Shown one piece after another: positions 40,865 through 50,249 of a stretch of DNA of 64,000 bases. Position numbers and translations under genes: made by a program. Numbering within the stretch: position 1 is the stretch's first letter; each line of letters starts with the position of its first letter. Origin of the DNA: an uncultured Roseburia sp. (GTDB lineage Bacteria; Bacillota; Clostridia; Lachnospirales; Lachnospiraceae); contig CANRSX010000016.1 in the NCBI GenBank assembly GCA_947642555.1, positions 35,409-99,408 on the forward strand, read 5' to 3'. The notes under the pieces were generated by a model. That model saw only the letters and a program-made list of their open reading frames with translations, searched no databases and had not been told where the DNA came from.

Positions 40865-42613
40865 TCAGTCGAGCGTCAGCGCCAGGTAGCCGTCCGCGCG
40901 TACCGGTTCATCCCGCATGTGCTCCGGCATCCAGATCATCCCCTCCATCTGCCCGCAGACCGCACGGCTCGTCCCCGTCTCCGCGAACAGGCGCGGGAGC
41001 ATGCCGCGAAGCTCTGCGTCGTCGAGCGTGGTCTCCACGATTTCCAGGACATCCCCGTCTGGCCGGTACATCAGAAGATCCCTCTGATCTTCCGCCGGTT
41101 TTTCTCCTTCCCGCTCAGGCTTTCTGATCACTATATCTGTCGTTCCTCCTGCATTTGCATTCACATCCATCGCATACTGCACGGCTGCCTCATCCCAGCG
41201 CACATACCCTTCTTTTTCACAGCTCTGATCCCGCAGCTTCACATAATCCTCCGCAGTCACGGGTTTTCGCTCAACCGTTTCCTCCCCGCCGAGCTCCTGC
41301 GCAGCAACGTCAACGGTAACGGTCTGTCGCGTCTGTCCAAACGCCCTCTGGAAGCCCATTTTCTCATAAAAACGGATCAGGGATTCCTCCGCGGGCGCAA
41401 GCAGCAGCGGCTCCTCAAAATGCTCCCGCGCGCAGGTGAGAATGCGTGTGGCGTATCCGCGCCCGCGGTATTCCGGGAGCGTCGCCACCGCATAGACATA
41501 GCGCGCATCCTGATATTCCCCATTGTGCAGCCAGGCTGCCGGAAGAAAGCTCGCCATGGACACCGGCCTGCCGTCCGCCCAGATCACCAGCATGTTCTCC
41601 TTTGTCATCCGGTGTGCAAGGAAATAGCGGATATATTCCTCCTCATCCCCGAAGCAGACGCTCCAGAGATGCAGAATGGCGTCCGCGTCGCGCACCGGGT
41701 CCGCGCAGACCACGTCGCTTTCCACCGCGACATATTTGGTCAGGAGAATCTCCGGATAATAGGAGAGCTTTGCCCGGCGGAGTCCCGGATCGCCGGTATC
41801 CTCCTCCCGGTTGATATACGCATACCCCTCGCAGGCATGCTCCGCGAACTGCTGGTTGATCATCGGGTACGCGCCCTGCAGCTCCGGGAACGCCTTCTCA
41901 AAGTGTACGACAAACGTCTCGTCATTGAGCGGCTCCCCCATGGAAAACGCGACGATCTCCCCCGCTTTGCGCAGCACGCCGCCGGTCAGCCCCAGCGCTT
42001 CCATGTGATCGAACGCCTCGTGGAGCACCATGACCTCCTCCTCCATCTCCTCGTTCCACTTTTCGGAGCGCATGCGCATCCAGCTGTAGGTCATCGTCCG
42101 GCACTCTTCCAGATTCTCCGCGGTCATCGGCTCGTAGGACCAGTCGTCATCATCCTTAAAGCGCGCGATGTGGTTCCGTTTCCCGTGGAGCTTTTTGCCC
42201 GCGAGCGTCACCAGCTTTTCCCTCGCGTAGATATAATCAAAGTCGTCCCGCTCGCTCATGATCCGGAAGCGGCCCGGGAACCACTCCGTCAGCTGCTCCC
42301 GGTCCGCCTCGCTTAGCGGGGACATGTGAAGCGCACACCCGCTTTTCCCGCAGATGTCGAGCAGCCGCCCGATCACTGCGCGTTTGTCCCCGGCCCCGAC
42401 CGGATAGGAGAAGCAGCAGCTCCCGTTTTCCCAGAAGCGGATCACCAGGCATCCGCAGATCTCCGCCACCTCAACCCCGTATACCTTCCTCCAGATAAAA
42501 TTATTGGCAAACGTATACTCGCACTCATTCCTGCCGTCCTCCGCGAACCGCCTGTCCATCCATTCCCTGTCTTCCAGTGTAATCCCGTGAAACAGGATCT
42601 CTTCCGTTTCCAT
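40865..42613 (-). CDS. DUF2156 domain fused to a GNAT acetyltransferase
   Basis: 582 residues from ATG 42613 (AAAGGA 7 bases upstream). Residues about 1-295 resemble DUF2156, the catalytic part of lysyl-phosphatidylglycerol synthase-like enzymes (early ECEYTFANNFIWRKVYG, middle KKLHGKRNHIARFK, late YINREEDTGDPGLRRAKLSYYPE). Residues about 300-440 form an Eis-like GNAT domain: VYAVATLPEYRGRGYATRIL is the acetyl-CoA loop, then IRFYEKMGFQRAF. A C-terminal sterol-carrier-like region completes the Eis pattern. Both halves transfer groups to amines, so it may modify a lipid, peptide or drug; no membrane helices are seen. Confidence 0.82.
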   Translation of the reverse strand: METEEILFHGITLEDREWMDRRFAEDGRNECEYTFANNFIWRKVYGVEVAEICGCLVIRFWENGSCCFSYPVGAGDKRAVIGRLLDICGKSGCALHMSPLSEADREQLTEWFPGRFRIMSERDDFDYIYAREKLVTLAGKKLHGKRNHIARFKDDDDWSYEPMTAENLEECRTMTYSWMRMRSEKWNEEMEEEVMVLHEAFDHMEALGLTGGVLRKAGEIVAFSMGEPLNDETFVVHFEKAFPELQGAYPMINQQFAEHACEGYAYINREEDTGDPGLRRAKLSYYPEILLTKYVAVESDVVCADPVRDADAILHLWSVCFGDEEEYIRYFLAHRMTKENMLVIWADGRPVSMASFLPAAWLHNGEYQDARYVYAVATLPEYRGRGYATRILTCAREHFEEPLLLAPAEESLIRFYEKMGFQRAFGQTRQTVTVDVAAQELGGEETVERKPVTAEDYVKLRDQSCEKEGYVRWDEAAVQYAMDVNANAGGTTDIVIRKPEREGEKPAEDQRDLLMYRPDGDVLEIVETTLDDAELRGMLPRLFAETGTSRAVCGQMEGMIWMPEHMRDEPVRADGYLALTLD

Positions 42614-42648
42614 AAATCGTTCCTTTCTGCGTTTCTTTCTTCTGAACT

Positions 42649-45138
42649 CTAGTTTTCCCGAAGCCGTTCCACAATACTCACCGTCCCGGATTTTTTGTAA
42701 ATGACTGCCGGAATGGCCATACACAGCAGAAGGGACAGCAGCATATAAGCCGTCATCGGCAGCATGGGAAAATGAAATGTACCGAATCCCATCGCGCTGC
42801 GGATCAGACGAAAGATCAGAAGATCACACACCGTTCCCGCGGTGACGGACAGCCCAAGCGTGGCCGCAAAATACCAGAACCCTTCCCATGCGATCAGTGC
42901 GCGCATCTGTCTTCTGCCGGCGCCGACCGCCTCCATGACAGCAAATTCTCTCTGCCTGCCCAGAACACTCACGCTCATGGTATTGATAAAATTCAGGATG
43001 CCCACGGTAAAGAGCACGACGGTCAGAAACGCGGATAATCCCGATAACGCGCGCTTTGTCCCCTCCAGTGATTCCGCGAGCTCCGCCTTTGACGTCCTTG
43101 CGATGGCAGGGATATCCTCCGTCAGCTCCGCCACCTGCGCGAGAACACTCTCCTCATATCCGGGCGCACAGTCAAGCTTAACGGAATAAATGATGGCATC
43201 CTGCCGGAAACCGTCGATCACTTTATTGGAAATCAGAAGCCACGGCGCGGCGCCGCTGTTCATTCCGTCCCGCTCAAAGGGGATCTGTCCGCCGATGGGC
43301 AGCGCGAACTGCCGGTCCGTATCCATCACGGAAAATGTGATGACGCTCCCCGTCCGCAGGCCGCTCCCGTTCATATCCGTGGTGAGAAGGAAATCGCCCC
43401 GCTCAAACCCTTCCACATCAACCGGTGTCTCGGCAGACCGATTATAATCTTCTATGACATCGCTGTCAACCCCGATCAGCAGACTCCAGAAGGCTGCTTT
43501 CGGGTTTTCCCGCCAGATTTCCGGATCCGAGGGCTCCATTTCGTTTGCTTCCTCAAATTCCCGCTTTATGCGCAGCCAGTCGCCGTAAACTTCATCGGAA
43601 TACTGCTCATAGATCGGCACTACTTTTGTCATGCCGATTTTTTCCACCCCTTCCATGCTCTTTAGCTGCGCGATGAGCTCCGGCGTAAAGCTCTGTTCCT
43701 CCTGCGCGGAAAAAGAGGCCCGGCTCATGCTGTTATAGAGCGAAATATCGTGCGCCGTGTTATATTCAATATATTCGTCCAGAGACATCCCTCTTAATAC
43801 CGTCATGCAGATCAGGAATGTCAGGCTGCTTAAGAAAAACGTCCCGATGACCAGACCCGCCTTCCCCGGCTGCCGGAACACATTTCTTAATCCCATCTGA
43901 CGCAGCTTTGCATGACCGCCCCTGACCGATTTTTTCCGCAGCGCTTCTCTGCCGGCGCTTCCTGTAAATGTAAATGCCGCTATGGGAGAAACCGCCTTCA
44001 CCTTCCGGGCCGTCACAAAAAAACCGGTGCAGATCATCAGCCCGGAAAACAGCGCCGCAGCCGACGGAATGAGATATGAGAGCCCGGCCGACGTGAATCC
44101 GTCCAGAATATGCGAAAGAATCCGCGGGACGGCCCACTGCGTGATCAGGCAGCCCAGGAGAATCCCGGCCGGCAGGGCCATGACAAGGATACGCCGCATC
44201 CGGTCATACATGATCTGTTTCAGCTGCTTTGGCGTGGTTCCAATCGTTTTGAGCAGACCGTAAAACCGGATCTCCCTTGCGACAGAAATCGTATTGATAT
44301 TGTAGATGATCAGAAACCCGTCCAGCATAAAAAAGAGGATCACTGCCATCATAATTCCCGCATTCTTCGATGATAGATGTAGTTCTTCTGCCTTCTGTAC
44401 CTTAAAATTCTGTCCCTCCGTTATCGCAAGCTGTTCCCGGATCAGCTCCTTATTTTTGTAAGACTGTCCGCCCGTGAAAGAAAAGCCGGCATAGTCCGCC
44501 TGCACCGGATGCCGCATGAGCGCCGCTTCCGATATCAGCACCCTCTGCCTGGATGCCGTATCAATATAGGAAGCGTCCGTATAAAAACCGGAAAGAACAA
44601 ATGTCTCCTCCTCCGCAACACCCGTATCCTCCCACGCGACAGACAGCGTGACCGCAGACCCGATGACAGGCTCGATCCCCATCCTTTTTAACAGCCAGGA
44701 CGACATCATAATCTCATTTTCTTTCTTCGGATAACTCCCCTGGATGTCCGTGTAAAGCGGCCGGCTCCAGACATCCCAGTTCTTTTCCACATACAGATAA
44801 ATATTTAAACCGGACTGCCCCTCATTTCCCACCAGCCGGCCCGCCTGATAAGAGAGATACAGCGGATGTTCGATCAGGCTGCTCCCCTCAAGCAGCGCGA
44901 TCTGCGCCTCATCCGGTTCAGAGAGCAGCGCATCCGTCATCGTGCCTCTCGCCTTTATCTCCTGCATGGCACCGTAGCGCTGTATATGATAAAACACACT
45001 GCACGCGGCAGTGATCAGGATCGTCACGATCACCGCCGCCACGGAAATCAGCAGATTCTGTGTGCGGCTCGCCGCAAAGCTTCGTTTTGCGATCGTTCTG
45101 ACCGCCCTCCCGGACGTTTTATGAAATTTCCCGGACAC
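42649..45138 (-). CDS. FtsX/MacB-type ABC transporter permease (BceB-like module 1)
   Basis: About 829 residues from GTG 45138 (GGGGGG 8 bases upstream; GTG 45147 is an alternative). TM1 near residues 33-52, then a large extracellular domain, TM cluster near 265-390 with IRFYGLLKTIGTTPKQLKQIM (FtsX signature), a second TM1-like helix near 440, second extracellular domain, and the closing cluster with REFAVMEAVGAGRRQMRALI. It is a duplicated FtsX permease, common in transporters that remove peptide antibiotics or export lipoproteins. Overlaps the ATPase gene by 20 bases. Confidence 0.88.
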   Translation of the reverse strand: MSGKFHKTSGRAVRTIAKRSFAASRTQNLLISVAAVIVTILITAACSVFYHIQRYGAMQEIKARGTMTDALLSEPDEAQIALLEGSSLIEHPLYLSYQAGRLVGNEGQSGLNIYLYVEKNWDVWSRPLYTDIQGSYPKKENEIMMSSWLLKRMGIEPVIGSAVTLSVAWEDTGVAEEETFVLSGFYTDASYIDTASRQRVLISEAALMRHPVQADYAGFSFTGGQSYKNKELIREQLAITEGQNFKVQKAEELHLSSKNAGIMMAVILFFMLDGFLIIYNINTISVAREIRFYGLLKTIGTTPKQLKQIMYDRMRRILVMALPAGILLGCLITQWAVPRILSHILDGFTSAGLSYLIPSAAALFSGLMICTGFFVTARKVKAVSPIAAFTFTGSAGREALRKKSVRGGHAKLRQMGLRNVFRQPGKAGLVIGTFFLSSLTFLICMTVLRGMSLDEYIEYNTAHDISLYNSMSRASFSAQEEQSFTPELIAQLKSMEGVEKIGMTKVVPIYEQYSDEVYGDWLRIKREFEEANEMEPSDPEIWRENPKAAFWSLLIGVDSDVIEDYNRSAETPVDVEGFERGDFLLTTDMNGSGLRTGSVITFSVMDTDRQFALPIGGQIPFERDGMNSGAAPWLLISNKVIDGFRQDAIIYSVKLDCAPGYEESVLAQVAELTEDIPAIARTSKAELAESLEGTKRALSGLSAFLTVVLFTVGILNFINTMSVSVLGRQREFAVMEAVGAGRRQMRALIAWEGFWYFAATLGLSVTAGTVCDLLIFRLIRSAMGFGTFHFPMLPMTAYMLLSLLLCMAIPAVIYKKSGTVSIVERLREN

Positions 45139-45817
45139 AATCCTCACCCCCCTGCATTCTGATCTGTCCGTCCTCGATCCGGATCACCCGGTCGGCAAGC
45201 CCCGCAATGGCATTGTCATGGGTGATCATCACGATCGTCTGATGAAACCTCCTGCCGGACTCCTTCAGCAGGGAGAGCACATCCGCGCTCGTTCTGCTGT
45301 CCAGATTTCCGGTCGGCTCATCCGCAAGTATGATCTCCGGCTTTGTGAGCAGGGCACGCGCAATGGATACCCTCTGCTGCTGTCCTCCGGATAAATTGAT
45401 GGTGGGATTGTGGAGCTTATCCTTCAGCCCCAGCGCTGTCACAATCTCCTCAAGCAGTTTTTTGTCCTCTCTCCTTCCGTCCAGCTGCAGCGGCAGTATG
45501 ATATTTTCGTATACATTGAGAACCGGAATGAGATTGTAATTCTGAAATACAAATCCGATATGGCGCCGGCGGAATTCCGCGAGCTTTTCCTCGTTTTTAT
45601 AAGAAAGCTCTTTTCCGCCGATCAGCACCCTGCCCGAGGTCGGAAGATCCAGTCCGCCCATCATGTGAAGCAGGGTGGATTTCCCGGAGCCGGAAGTGCC
45701 CACAATCGCGACAAACTCCTCTCTGCGGATCGCAAGATTAACGCCGTCCAGCGCTTTTGTCACGTGCCCGCCCTGCCTGTAATGTTTTTTGAGATCAATC
45801 GTTTCTAATACCGACAT
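45119..45817 (-). CDS. ABC transporter ATPase, MacB/BceA type (module 1)
   Basis: 232 residues. Walker A VGTSGSGKSTLLHMMGGLD, Q-loop FVFQNYNLIPVLNVYENI, signature NLSGGQQQRVSIARAL, Walker B ILADEPTGNLDSRTS, H-loop MITHDN. Powers the overlapping permease. The upstream kinase/regulator pair probably controls it. Very similar in order and sequence to the ATPase of the second module at 56.2 kb, except for the C-terminal tail. Confidence 0.94.
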   Translation of the reverse strand: MSVLETIDLKKHYRQGGHVTKALDGVNLAIRREEFVAIVGTSGSGKSTLLHMMGGLDLPTSGRVLIGGKELSYKNEEKLAEFRRRHIGFVFQNYNLIPVLNVYENIILPLQLDGRREDKKLLEEIVTALGLKDKLHNPTINLSGGQQQRVSIARALLTKPEIILADEPTGNLDSRTSADVLSLLKESGRRFHQTIVMITHDNAIAGLADRVIRIEDGQIRMQGGEDCVREIS

Positions 45818-45881
45818 AAAAAAATCTCCTTTCCCTTTTCTGATTCGGTTAAGGAGATTTTAAAACAGAACTTTCAACTTT

Positions 45882-47054
45882 TTATCTACACCGGAAATAT
45901 GCCGTAACCCTCGCCCCGGGCGAACCGTTTTCCATGACGAGCCGTCCGCCGTTGTGCTCACAGAGCAGCCTGCACAGATACAGGCCGATCCCAAAATGCT
46001 CCCCGCTTTCTTTTTCTTCCGTGAAATAGGGATTCGCCGCCTTCTGTAACGCGTCCTCCGAAAATCCCGCCCCGTCATCCGACACGCTTAGCAGAAGTCC
46101 GCCTTCCCTTTCCTCCACGCACAGCCGGATCTCCGACACGGCATACCGCACCGCATTCGCAGTCAGATTGCCGCATACCTGCACGATACCGCTCCTGTCC
46201 GCCACCAGCTCCTGTCCGTGTGTCCGGTTTCGAAACACAAGCGTCTTTCCATGCGCCCGGCACTCCATGGCTGCTCCCTCATACAGGGCCGCGGTCAGCT
46301 CCTTTACGGACACGCGCTCCCACTTCGGCGCCAGATCCTCCAGCCGCCGCAGACTTCCCATGCTTTCCACATAATGCTCCATGCGGGCGATATGCTTTTC
46401 CATGGTGGCCGCAATCTTCCTTGTCCCGTCATCCGGACTGTCGCACAGCAGCTCGTCGTAGCCTTTTAACACGGTAAGCGGCGTGCGCAGCTCATGAGAA
46501 AAAGCGGCGTTTAACTGCCTGCGGTCCTCGATCTGTCTCCACATCTCAGAAAAATTTGCCGCGAGCGCGGATCTCATGGTTTCAAACAAACGGCAGAGCT
46601 GTCCCAGCTCATCCGAAGCCTGATATTCCACCCGGAAATCCAGATCATTTTCCGAAATCTTTTCCGACGCCGCCTTAAGCTCCTTCAGCGGCCGCTCCAG
46701 CCTGTTGTGATAAAAAAGCAGGGCCGCCGCAAGGATACACAGCGCGGACCAGACAGGCGCAGCTACAGCGGAGAGAACGCGCAGCGCCGAGAGGATCTGT
46801 TCATCCCGCTTCGAAAACGGCTCTGTCACAGTTCCGATATACGCCCCGTCCCCCAGCCGGTTCCCGTCTTCATCCGTCAGATAATATCTGCGGCCGGCTG
46901 CGGGGTAGCTGTCTTTGATCTTCTGTTCCGCACGCCCGCAGAGCTCTGTCGTCATGCCGCTTAGCAGGATCGCTGCGAATGCAAACGCCGTGATATAAAA
47001 AATCAGGCTTTTTCGCAGCGACCGGCTGCCCGCTTTTCCTGTTATCTCACCCAT
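45882..47054 (-). CDS. Sensor histidine kinase with extracellular loop (module 1)
   Basis: 390 residues from ATG 47054, inside the end of the regulator gene. TM1 about residues 18-40, an extracellular loop of about 50 residues (AEQKIKDSYPAAGRRYYLTDEDG), TM2, a HAMP domain (LERPLKELKAASEKISENDLDFRV), HisKA with FSHELRTPLTVLKGYDELL, N-box NLTANAVRYA, G1 VSDDGAGFS and G2 HFGIGLYLCRLL. The sizable loop separates it from the short-loop BceS-type kinase of module 2. Likely senses the substrate or damage linked to the ABC genes downstream. Confidence 0.92.
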   Translation of the reverse strand: MGEITGKAGSRSLRKSLIFYITAFAFAAILLSGMTTELCGRAEQKIKDSYPAAGRRYYLTDEDGNRLGDGAYIGTVTEPFSKRDEQILSALRVLSAVAAPVWSALCILAAALLFYHNRLERPLKELKAASEKISENDLDFRVEYQASDELGQLCRLFETMRSALAANFSEMWRQIEDRRQLNAAFSHELRTPLTVLKGYDELLCDSPDDGTRKIAATMEKHIARMEHYVESMGSLRRLEDLAPKWERVSVKELTAALYEGAAMECRAHGKTLVFRNRTHGQELVADRSGIVQVCGNLTANAVRYAVSEIRLCVEEREGGLLLSVSDDGAGFSEDALQKAANPYFTEEKESGEHFGIGLYLCRLLCEHNGGRLVMENGSPGARVTAYFRCR

Positions 47055-47716
47055 TTGTAGCCACACCCCCAGACGGTCTCAATACAGCTTTTGTCCGTAT
47101 ATGCGGCAAGCTTCGCCCGCACTCTGCGGATGTGCTCCGCCACAACCATGCTGTCGCCTTCGCTGTCATATCCCCACACCAGTTCATAAATCCGCTCTCT
47201 GCCGAATACCTGTCCCGGGTTCTGGGAAAGCAGCTCCACGATGTCAAATTCTTTTCTGGCAAGCTGAATTTCCCGATCCCTGTAAAACAGGCTGCGCTGT
47301 GCAAAATCAATCGTCAGCTCACCGGAAAATTTTACGCAGGTGTCCAGACTGTGCCGCATTTCCCTGCGCAGATGAGCGTCCACCCTCGCTGCAAGCTCCG
47401 CGAGCGAAAACGGCTTTACGATATAGTCATCCCCTCCGGCCGCAAACCCTTTCACCTTATCCGCCTCTTCCAGCCGCGCCGTGAGGAACAGAATCGGACA
47501 GGCGATATGATCCCGGATCCGCCTGCAGATCTCAAACCCGTCCGGGCCCGGCATGCAGATGTCAAGCAGAATCAGGTCCGGATCCCGCTCCACCTGTTTT
47601 AGCGCTTCTGTCCCGTCAGAAGCGGTCATGACCTGATACCCCTTTCCCTCAAAAAAAGATGCGAGCATTGTCACGATATCCGGCTCGTCATCCGCTATTA
47701 GTAGTTTGTAGTTCAT
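47042..47716 (-). CDS. OmpR-family response regulator (module 1)
   Basis: 224 residues. Receiver with acidic pair in LIADDEPDIV, phospho-acceptor Asp in LILLDICMPGPDG, Thr/Lys switch residues in LTARLEEADK and YIVKPFS. Winged-helix output with LARKEFDIVELLSQNPGQVFGRERIYELVWG and the C-terminal hairpin ending WGCGYKWVR. First gene of the module; it should control the ABC genes. No clear repeat operator like that of module 2 was found upstream. Confidence 0.94.
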   Translation of the reverse strand: MNYKLLIADDEPDIVTMLASFFEGKGYQVMTASDGTEALKQVERDPDLILLDICMPGPDGFEICRRIRDHIACPILFLTARLEEADKVKGFAAGGDDYIVKPFSLAELAARVDAHLRREMRHSLDTCVKFSGELTIDFAQRSLFYRDREIQLARKEFDIVELLSQNPGQVFGRERIYELVWGYDSEGDSMVVAEHIRRVRAKLAAYTDKSCIETVWGCGYKWVR

Positions 47717-47798
47717 TTTGTCACTCTCCTGTTATGCTGCTTTCCGGATCGGATACGGTATGATGATTATATCACCCGGATATAAAATTTTTCAATGC

Positions 47799-47827
47799 TT
47801 GCTTTTGCCAGTAGGAGACAGTATAAT
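47799..47827 (+). promoter_or_regulatory. Sigma-A promoter of the YfcE-like gene
   Basis: TTGCTT (47799-47804), 17-bp spacer, TATAAT (47822-47827), about 95 bases before the start. The leader between contains a GGTTTCCTGG..CAGGGAGG stretch but no clear riboswitch. Confidence 0.65.
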
Positions 47828-47921
47828 TTAAGAAACTGCAATTCCCGGTTCATATATGTGGTGATCACGGGGTTTCCTGGTACAGGGAGGAATTGAGAAA
47901 AAGAAAAGAGGTATTCATCAA

Positions 47922-48371
47922 ATGAAGCTTGCAATGATATCCGATACCCACGGCATCTTCCGCGCGGACTGGATCCCGCATTTTACCGGCTGCGATTATC
48001 TGATCCACGCCGGCGATATCGATTCCGGCGCCTGCTATGAGAAGCTTAAAGCGCTGGACATCCCCCTTCTCGCCGTGCACGGCAACTGCGATATGGGGAG
48101 CTGGGCGCAGTTTCTTCCCGAGACCCTCACCATCCCGTTAGGCGGGAAGATGTTTTACATCGCTCACAACAAATATGATCTTCCCTCCAATCTGACCTGC
48201 GCCGATTTTGTCATCTTCGGGCACACGCACCAGTTCGAGACCTATGAACGCCACGGGACGGTCTTTTTAAATCCCGGCTCCGCCGGGGAGCCGAGAGGGG
48301 ATTCCAGGAGTATGGCGATCCTCACCATCTCGGAGGACGGCTCCCATGAGATCCGGCGGGTCTTATTGTAG
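47922..48371 (+). CDS. YfcE/MJ0936-type metallophosphoesterase
   Basis: 149 residues. Di-metal phosphoesterase motifs: MISDTHG at the start, LIHAGDID, AVHGNCD, FGHTHQFE, and the closing LNPGSAGEPRG. The family hydrolyses phosphodiesters, including cyclic nucleotides in some members; the natural substrate is uncertain. Single gene with its own promoter, convergent to the DUF1648-like membrane protein gene. Confidence 0.92.
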   Translation: MKLAMISDTHGIFRADWIPHFTGCDYLIHAGDIDSGACYEKLKALDIPLLAVHGNCDMGSWAQFLPETLTIPLGGKMFYIAHNKYDLPSNLTCADFVIFGHTHQFETYERHGTVFLNPGSAGEPRGDSRSMAILTISEDGSHEIRRVLL

Positions 48372-48377
48372 AAGGCA

Positions 48378-49751
48378 TCATTTCATAATCTCCTCCCAGA
48401 TCTCCCGCGTCCCCTCGTCGTCCGGCGCGCTTATATAATAGACCTCATCTGCGGTCCGGATCCGCAGAAACACCTCGTTCTGCGGATCCATCAGGACCTC
48501 GCAGTTTCCCACATTGCGGATATGGAATGTCCCCTTATCCAGGTGATCCATATTTGTCCCCGTCACCTTCGACCATCTCGGGCGTTCCTCTATAAGCTCC
48601 GCCTCCAGGATATCAGAGAGCGGAATCTCGTATTCCACCTTCAGGTGTTCCGCTACAATCGTCTGATCCTGCACCGACAGCCGGATCGGCGTGAATTCCT
48701 CCAGAAGGATCCACACACAGCTGATGGGGATCACCGCCAGTCCCAGCGCGCCAAGCAGCTCTATAAAAACTCCTCCGGGGGTGGCCAGATTCATCGTCGT
48801 CCCGGTTCCCGCCCGGTTCGTCACCATACTGTGACGGTCATTTTTATTGTAATAGAAGATTCCGCCGATCCAGTACTCGTCCCCGTCGTCCTCCCCCTCC
48901 GGTATATCGCGCAGATCTTTGTAATGCGTATTGATCTCCCAAAGTCTCTTCGTGGCCCAGAACAGCGGCAGCACGCCTGCTATCGTATAAATCGCACATT
49001 CCACCAGGATACCCGCACCCTGCATTTTTGTTATTACAAGTGTCGCCGAGACGGCAACACAGAATATCGTATTGAGCCATGCCTCAAACAGCCAGATATT
49101 TTTCCAGACCCGCTTTCTGGCCCGGTTAAAATTGATATTCACATCGCTGTCCCTGCTGATCACCTCGTTTTTCTGCCGGTCCATCCAGAGCGCAACCCCG
49201 AAAAACGCCGGGGTGATCATCGCAAAGGTCGCCGCCATGATCCCGGGGGCCATGATATCCGCCCGCACGGACTGCCACAGGCCCCATATGCCTGCTGCCA
49301 GGCTGATCGCCACCGGCGGGACAAAGGGCAGAATCTTTACCTGACGCACGCCGTATACGGCGCCTTTTAAGTCGGCATAAACGTAACCGCCATTGCTTCC
49401 CCAGCCCCTTTCCCTTTTGCGCGCCCGCAGCAGGCGGTTTGCTCTTATATACGGGATCATGGGGCAGCCGATCAACGCACACGTCCAGATCATCCAGATC
49501 GTAAACTGTATCGAGAAATATGAAATCGCAAACGCCGACAGGGGGAGCACGGCAAGAATCACCGTCTGCTTCTTTAACTCCTTCCGATATGTCTCCAGAA
49601 TGCGCTTCACCTCTTCATCCGCCATCCATTCCGTCCGCATGCGCACGCCAACGCTGTATCCGTTTTTCACGTCCCCCTGATTTTTCAGGATAAAATAAAG
49701 TACAAACAGCACCGGATACATTGTAACCAGAAAAATGATATTGACTACCAT
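48378..49751 (-). CDS. Multi-pass membrane protein, DUF1648/DUF5808-like, co-transcribed with gntR
   Basis: 457 residues from ATG 49751 (AGGAGG 9 bases upstream; the longer frame overlaps gntR). About eight hydrophobic helices. The N-terminal part (FILKNQGDVKNGYSVGVRMRTEW) and the central EYWIGGIFYYNKNDRHSMVTNRAGTG stretch (recognised by WIGGIFYYNK and the later VTNRAGTG) are typical of DUF5808-bearing clostridial and bacillar membrane proteins. A PH-like soluble tail follows. Lies 4 bases after gntR, a very common pairing. May sense or shape envelope state; the activity is unknown. Confidence 0.78.
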   Translation of the reverse strand: MVVNIIFLVTMYPVLFVLYFILKNQGDVKNGYSVGVRMRTEWMADEEVKRILETYRKELKKQTVILAVLPLSAFAISYFSIQFTIWMIWTCALIGCPMIPYIRANRLLRARKRERGWGSNGGYVYADLKGAVYGVRQVKILPFVPPVAISLAAGIWGLWQSVRADIMAPGIMAATFAMITPAFFGVALWMDRQKNEVISRDSDVNINFNRARKRVWKNIWLFEAWLNTIFCVAVSATLVITKMQGAGILVECAIYTIAGVLPLFWATKRLWEINTHYKDLRDIPEGEDDGDEYWIGGIFYYNKNDRHSMVTNRAGTGTTMNLATPGGVFIELLGALGLAVIPISCVWILLEEFTPIRLSVQDQTIVAEHLKVEYEIPLSDILEAELIEERPRWSKVTGTNMDHLDKGTFHIRNVGNCEVLMDPQNEVFLRIRTADEVYYISAPDDEGTREIWEEIMK

Positions 49752-49755
49752 CTCA

Positions 49756-50136
49756 TCACACCTCCTGTTCTTCCGCCTGAAAATAAGAACTGCACAATGC
49801 CAGAAACTCCTCCTCCGCAATTCCGGCCACCTTCGCCTCGGATATAATGCGTCGCAGTGTCTCCTTCGCCTCTCTTGAGAGCTCCCGCTTCCCGTCAAAC
49901 CGCTCCTGCACCCTGGCGCCGTTTCTCCGGTCCGTCAGGATATAGCCCTCCTGCTTTAACAGCTGATACGCTTTATTTACCGTCATGGAATTGATCCCGA
50001 TCTCCGCCGCCAGCCCGCGGACCGTCGGGAGCTGCTCTCCCGGTGAAAGCCGCCCGTCCGAGATGCCCAGCACAATCTGATTGCGGATCTGCTGGTAAAT
50101 CGGGACCTCGGAGCTCTCATCAATCGCTATTATCAT
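49756..50136 (-). CDS. GntR-family regulator (YhcF-like, short form)
   Basis: 126 residues. GntR winged helix with PIYQQIRNQIVLGISDGRLSPGEQLPTVRGLAAEIGINSMTVNKAYQLL, seen as IYQQIRNQI and the recognition helix NSMTVNKAY. Only a short helical tail follows, so there is no large effector domain. Such regulators act on ABC or membrane-protein genes in the same operon and on themselves. An inverted repeat covering its promoter is the likely target. Confidence 0.92.
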   Translation of the reverse strand: MIIAIDESSEVPIYQQIRNQIVLGISDGRLSPGEQLPTVRGLAAEIGINSMTVNKAYQLLKQEGYILTDRRNGARVQERFDGKRELSREAKETLRRIISEAKVAGIAEEEFLALCSSYFQAEEQEV

Positions 50137-50149
50137 CTGTCCTCCTCCT

Positions 50150-50189
50150 TTGTATTATCTATATTAATACAAATAATACAAAAAGTCAA
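50150..50189 (-). promoter_or_regulatory. gntR promoter with overlapping palindromic operator
   Basis: Promoter on the minus strand: TTGACT (50189-50184), 17-bp spacer, TAATAT (50166-50161). TTGTATTA (50150-50157) and TAATACAA (50174-50181) are perfect inverted repeats that straddle the -10, fitting autorepression by the GntR protein. Confidence 0.65.
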
Positions 50190-50193
50190 CATA

Positions 50194-50228
50194 AAAAATC
50201 CTGCGGATTGTTAGCAGAAATCCGCAGG
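50194..50228 (-). terminator. Terminator of the DUF4234-DUF2752 operon
   Basis: CCTGCGGATT (50200-50209) and AATCCGCAGG (50219-50228), perfect 10-bp stem; on the minus strand followed by ATTTTTT. Confidence 0.8.
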
Positions 50229-50249
50229 GATTGTTCTCGAAAATAAAAG

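Noticed and set aside
40919..42316. 465-codon open frame on the plus strand
   Set aside because: It lies fully antisense to the DUF2156-GNAT gene, is rich in His, Arg and Pro as expected of a GC-rich shadow, and has no ribosome site.
47828..47921. Riboswitch in the leader of the YfcE-like gene
   Set aside because: The 95-base leader has no conserved aptamer pattern or terminator/antiterminator pair that I can see.
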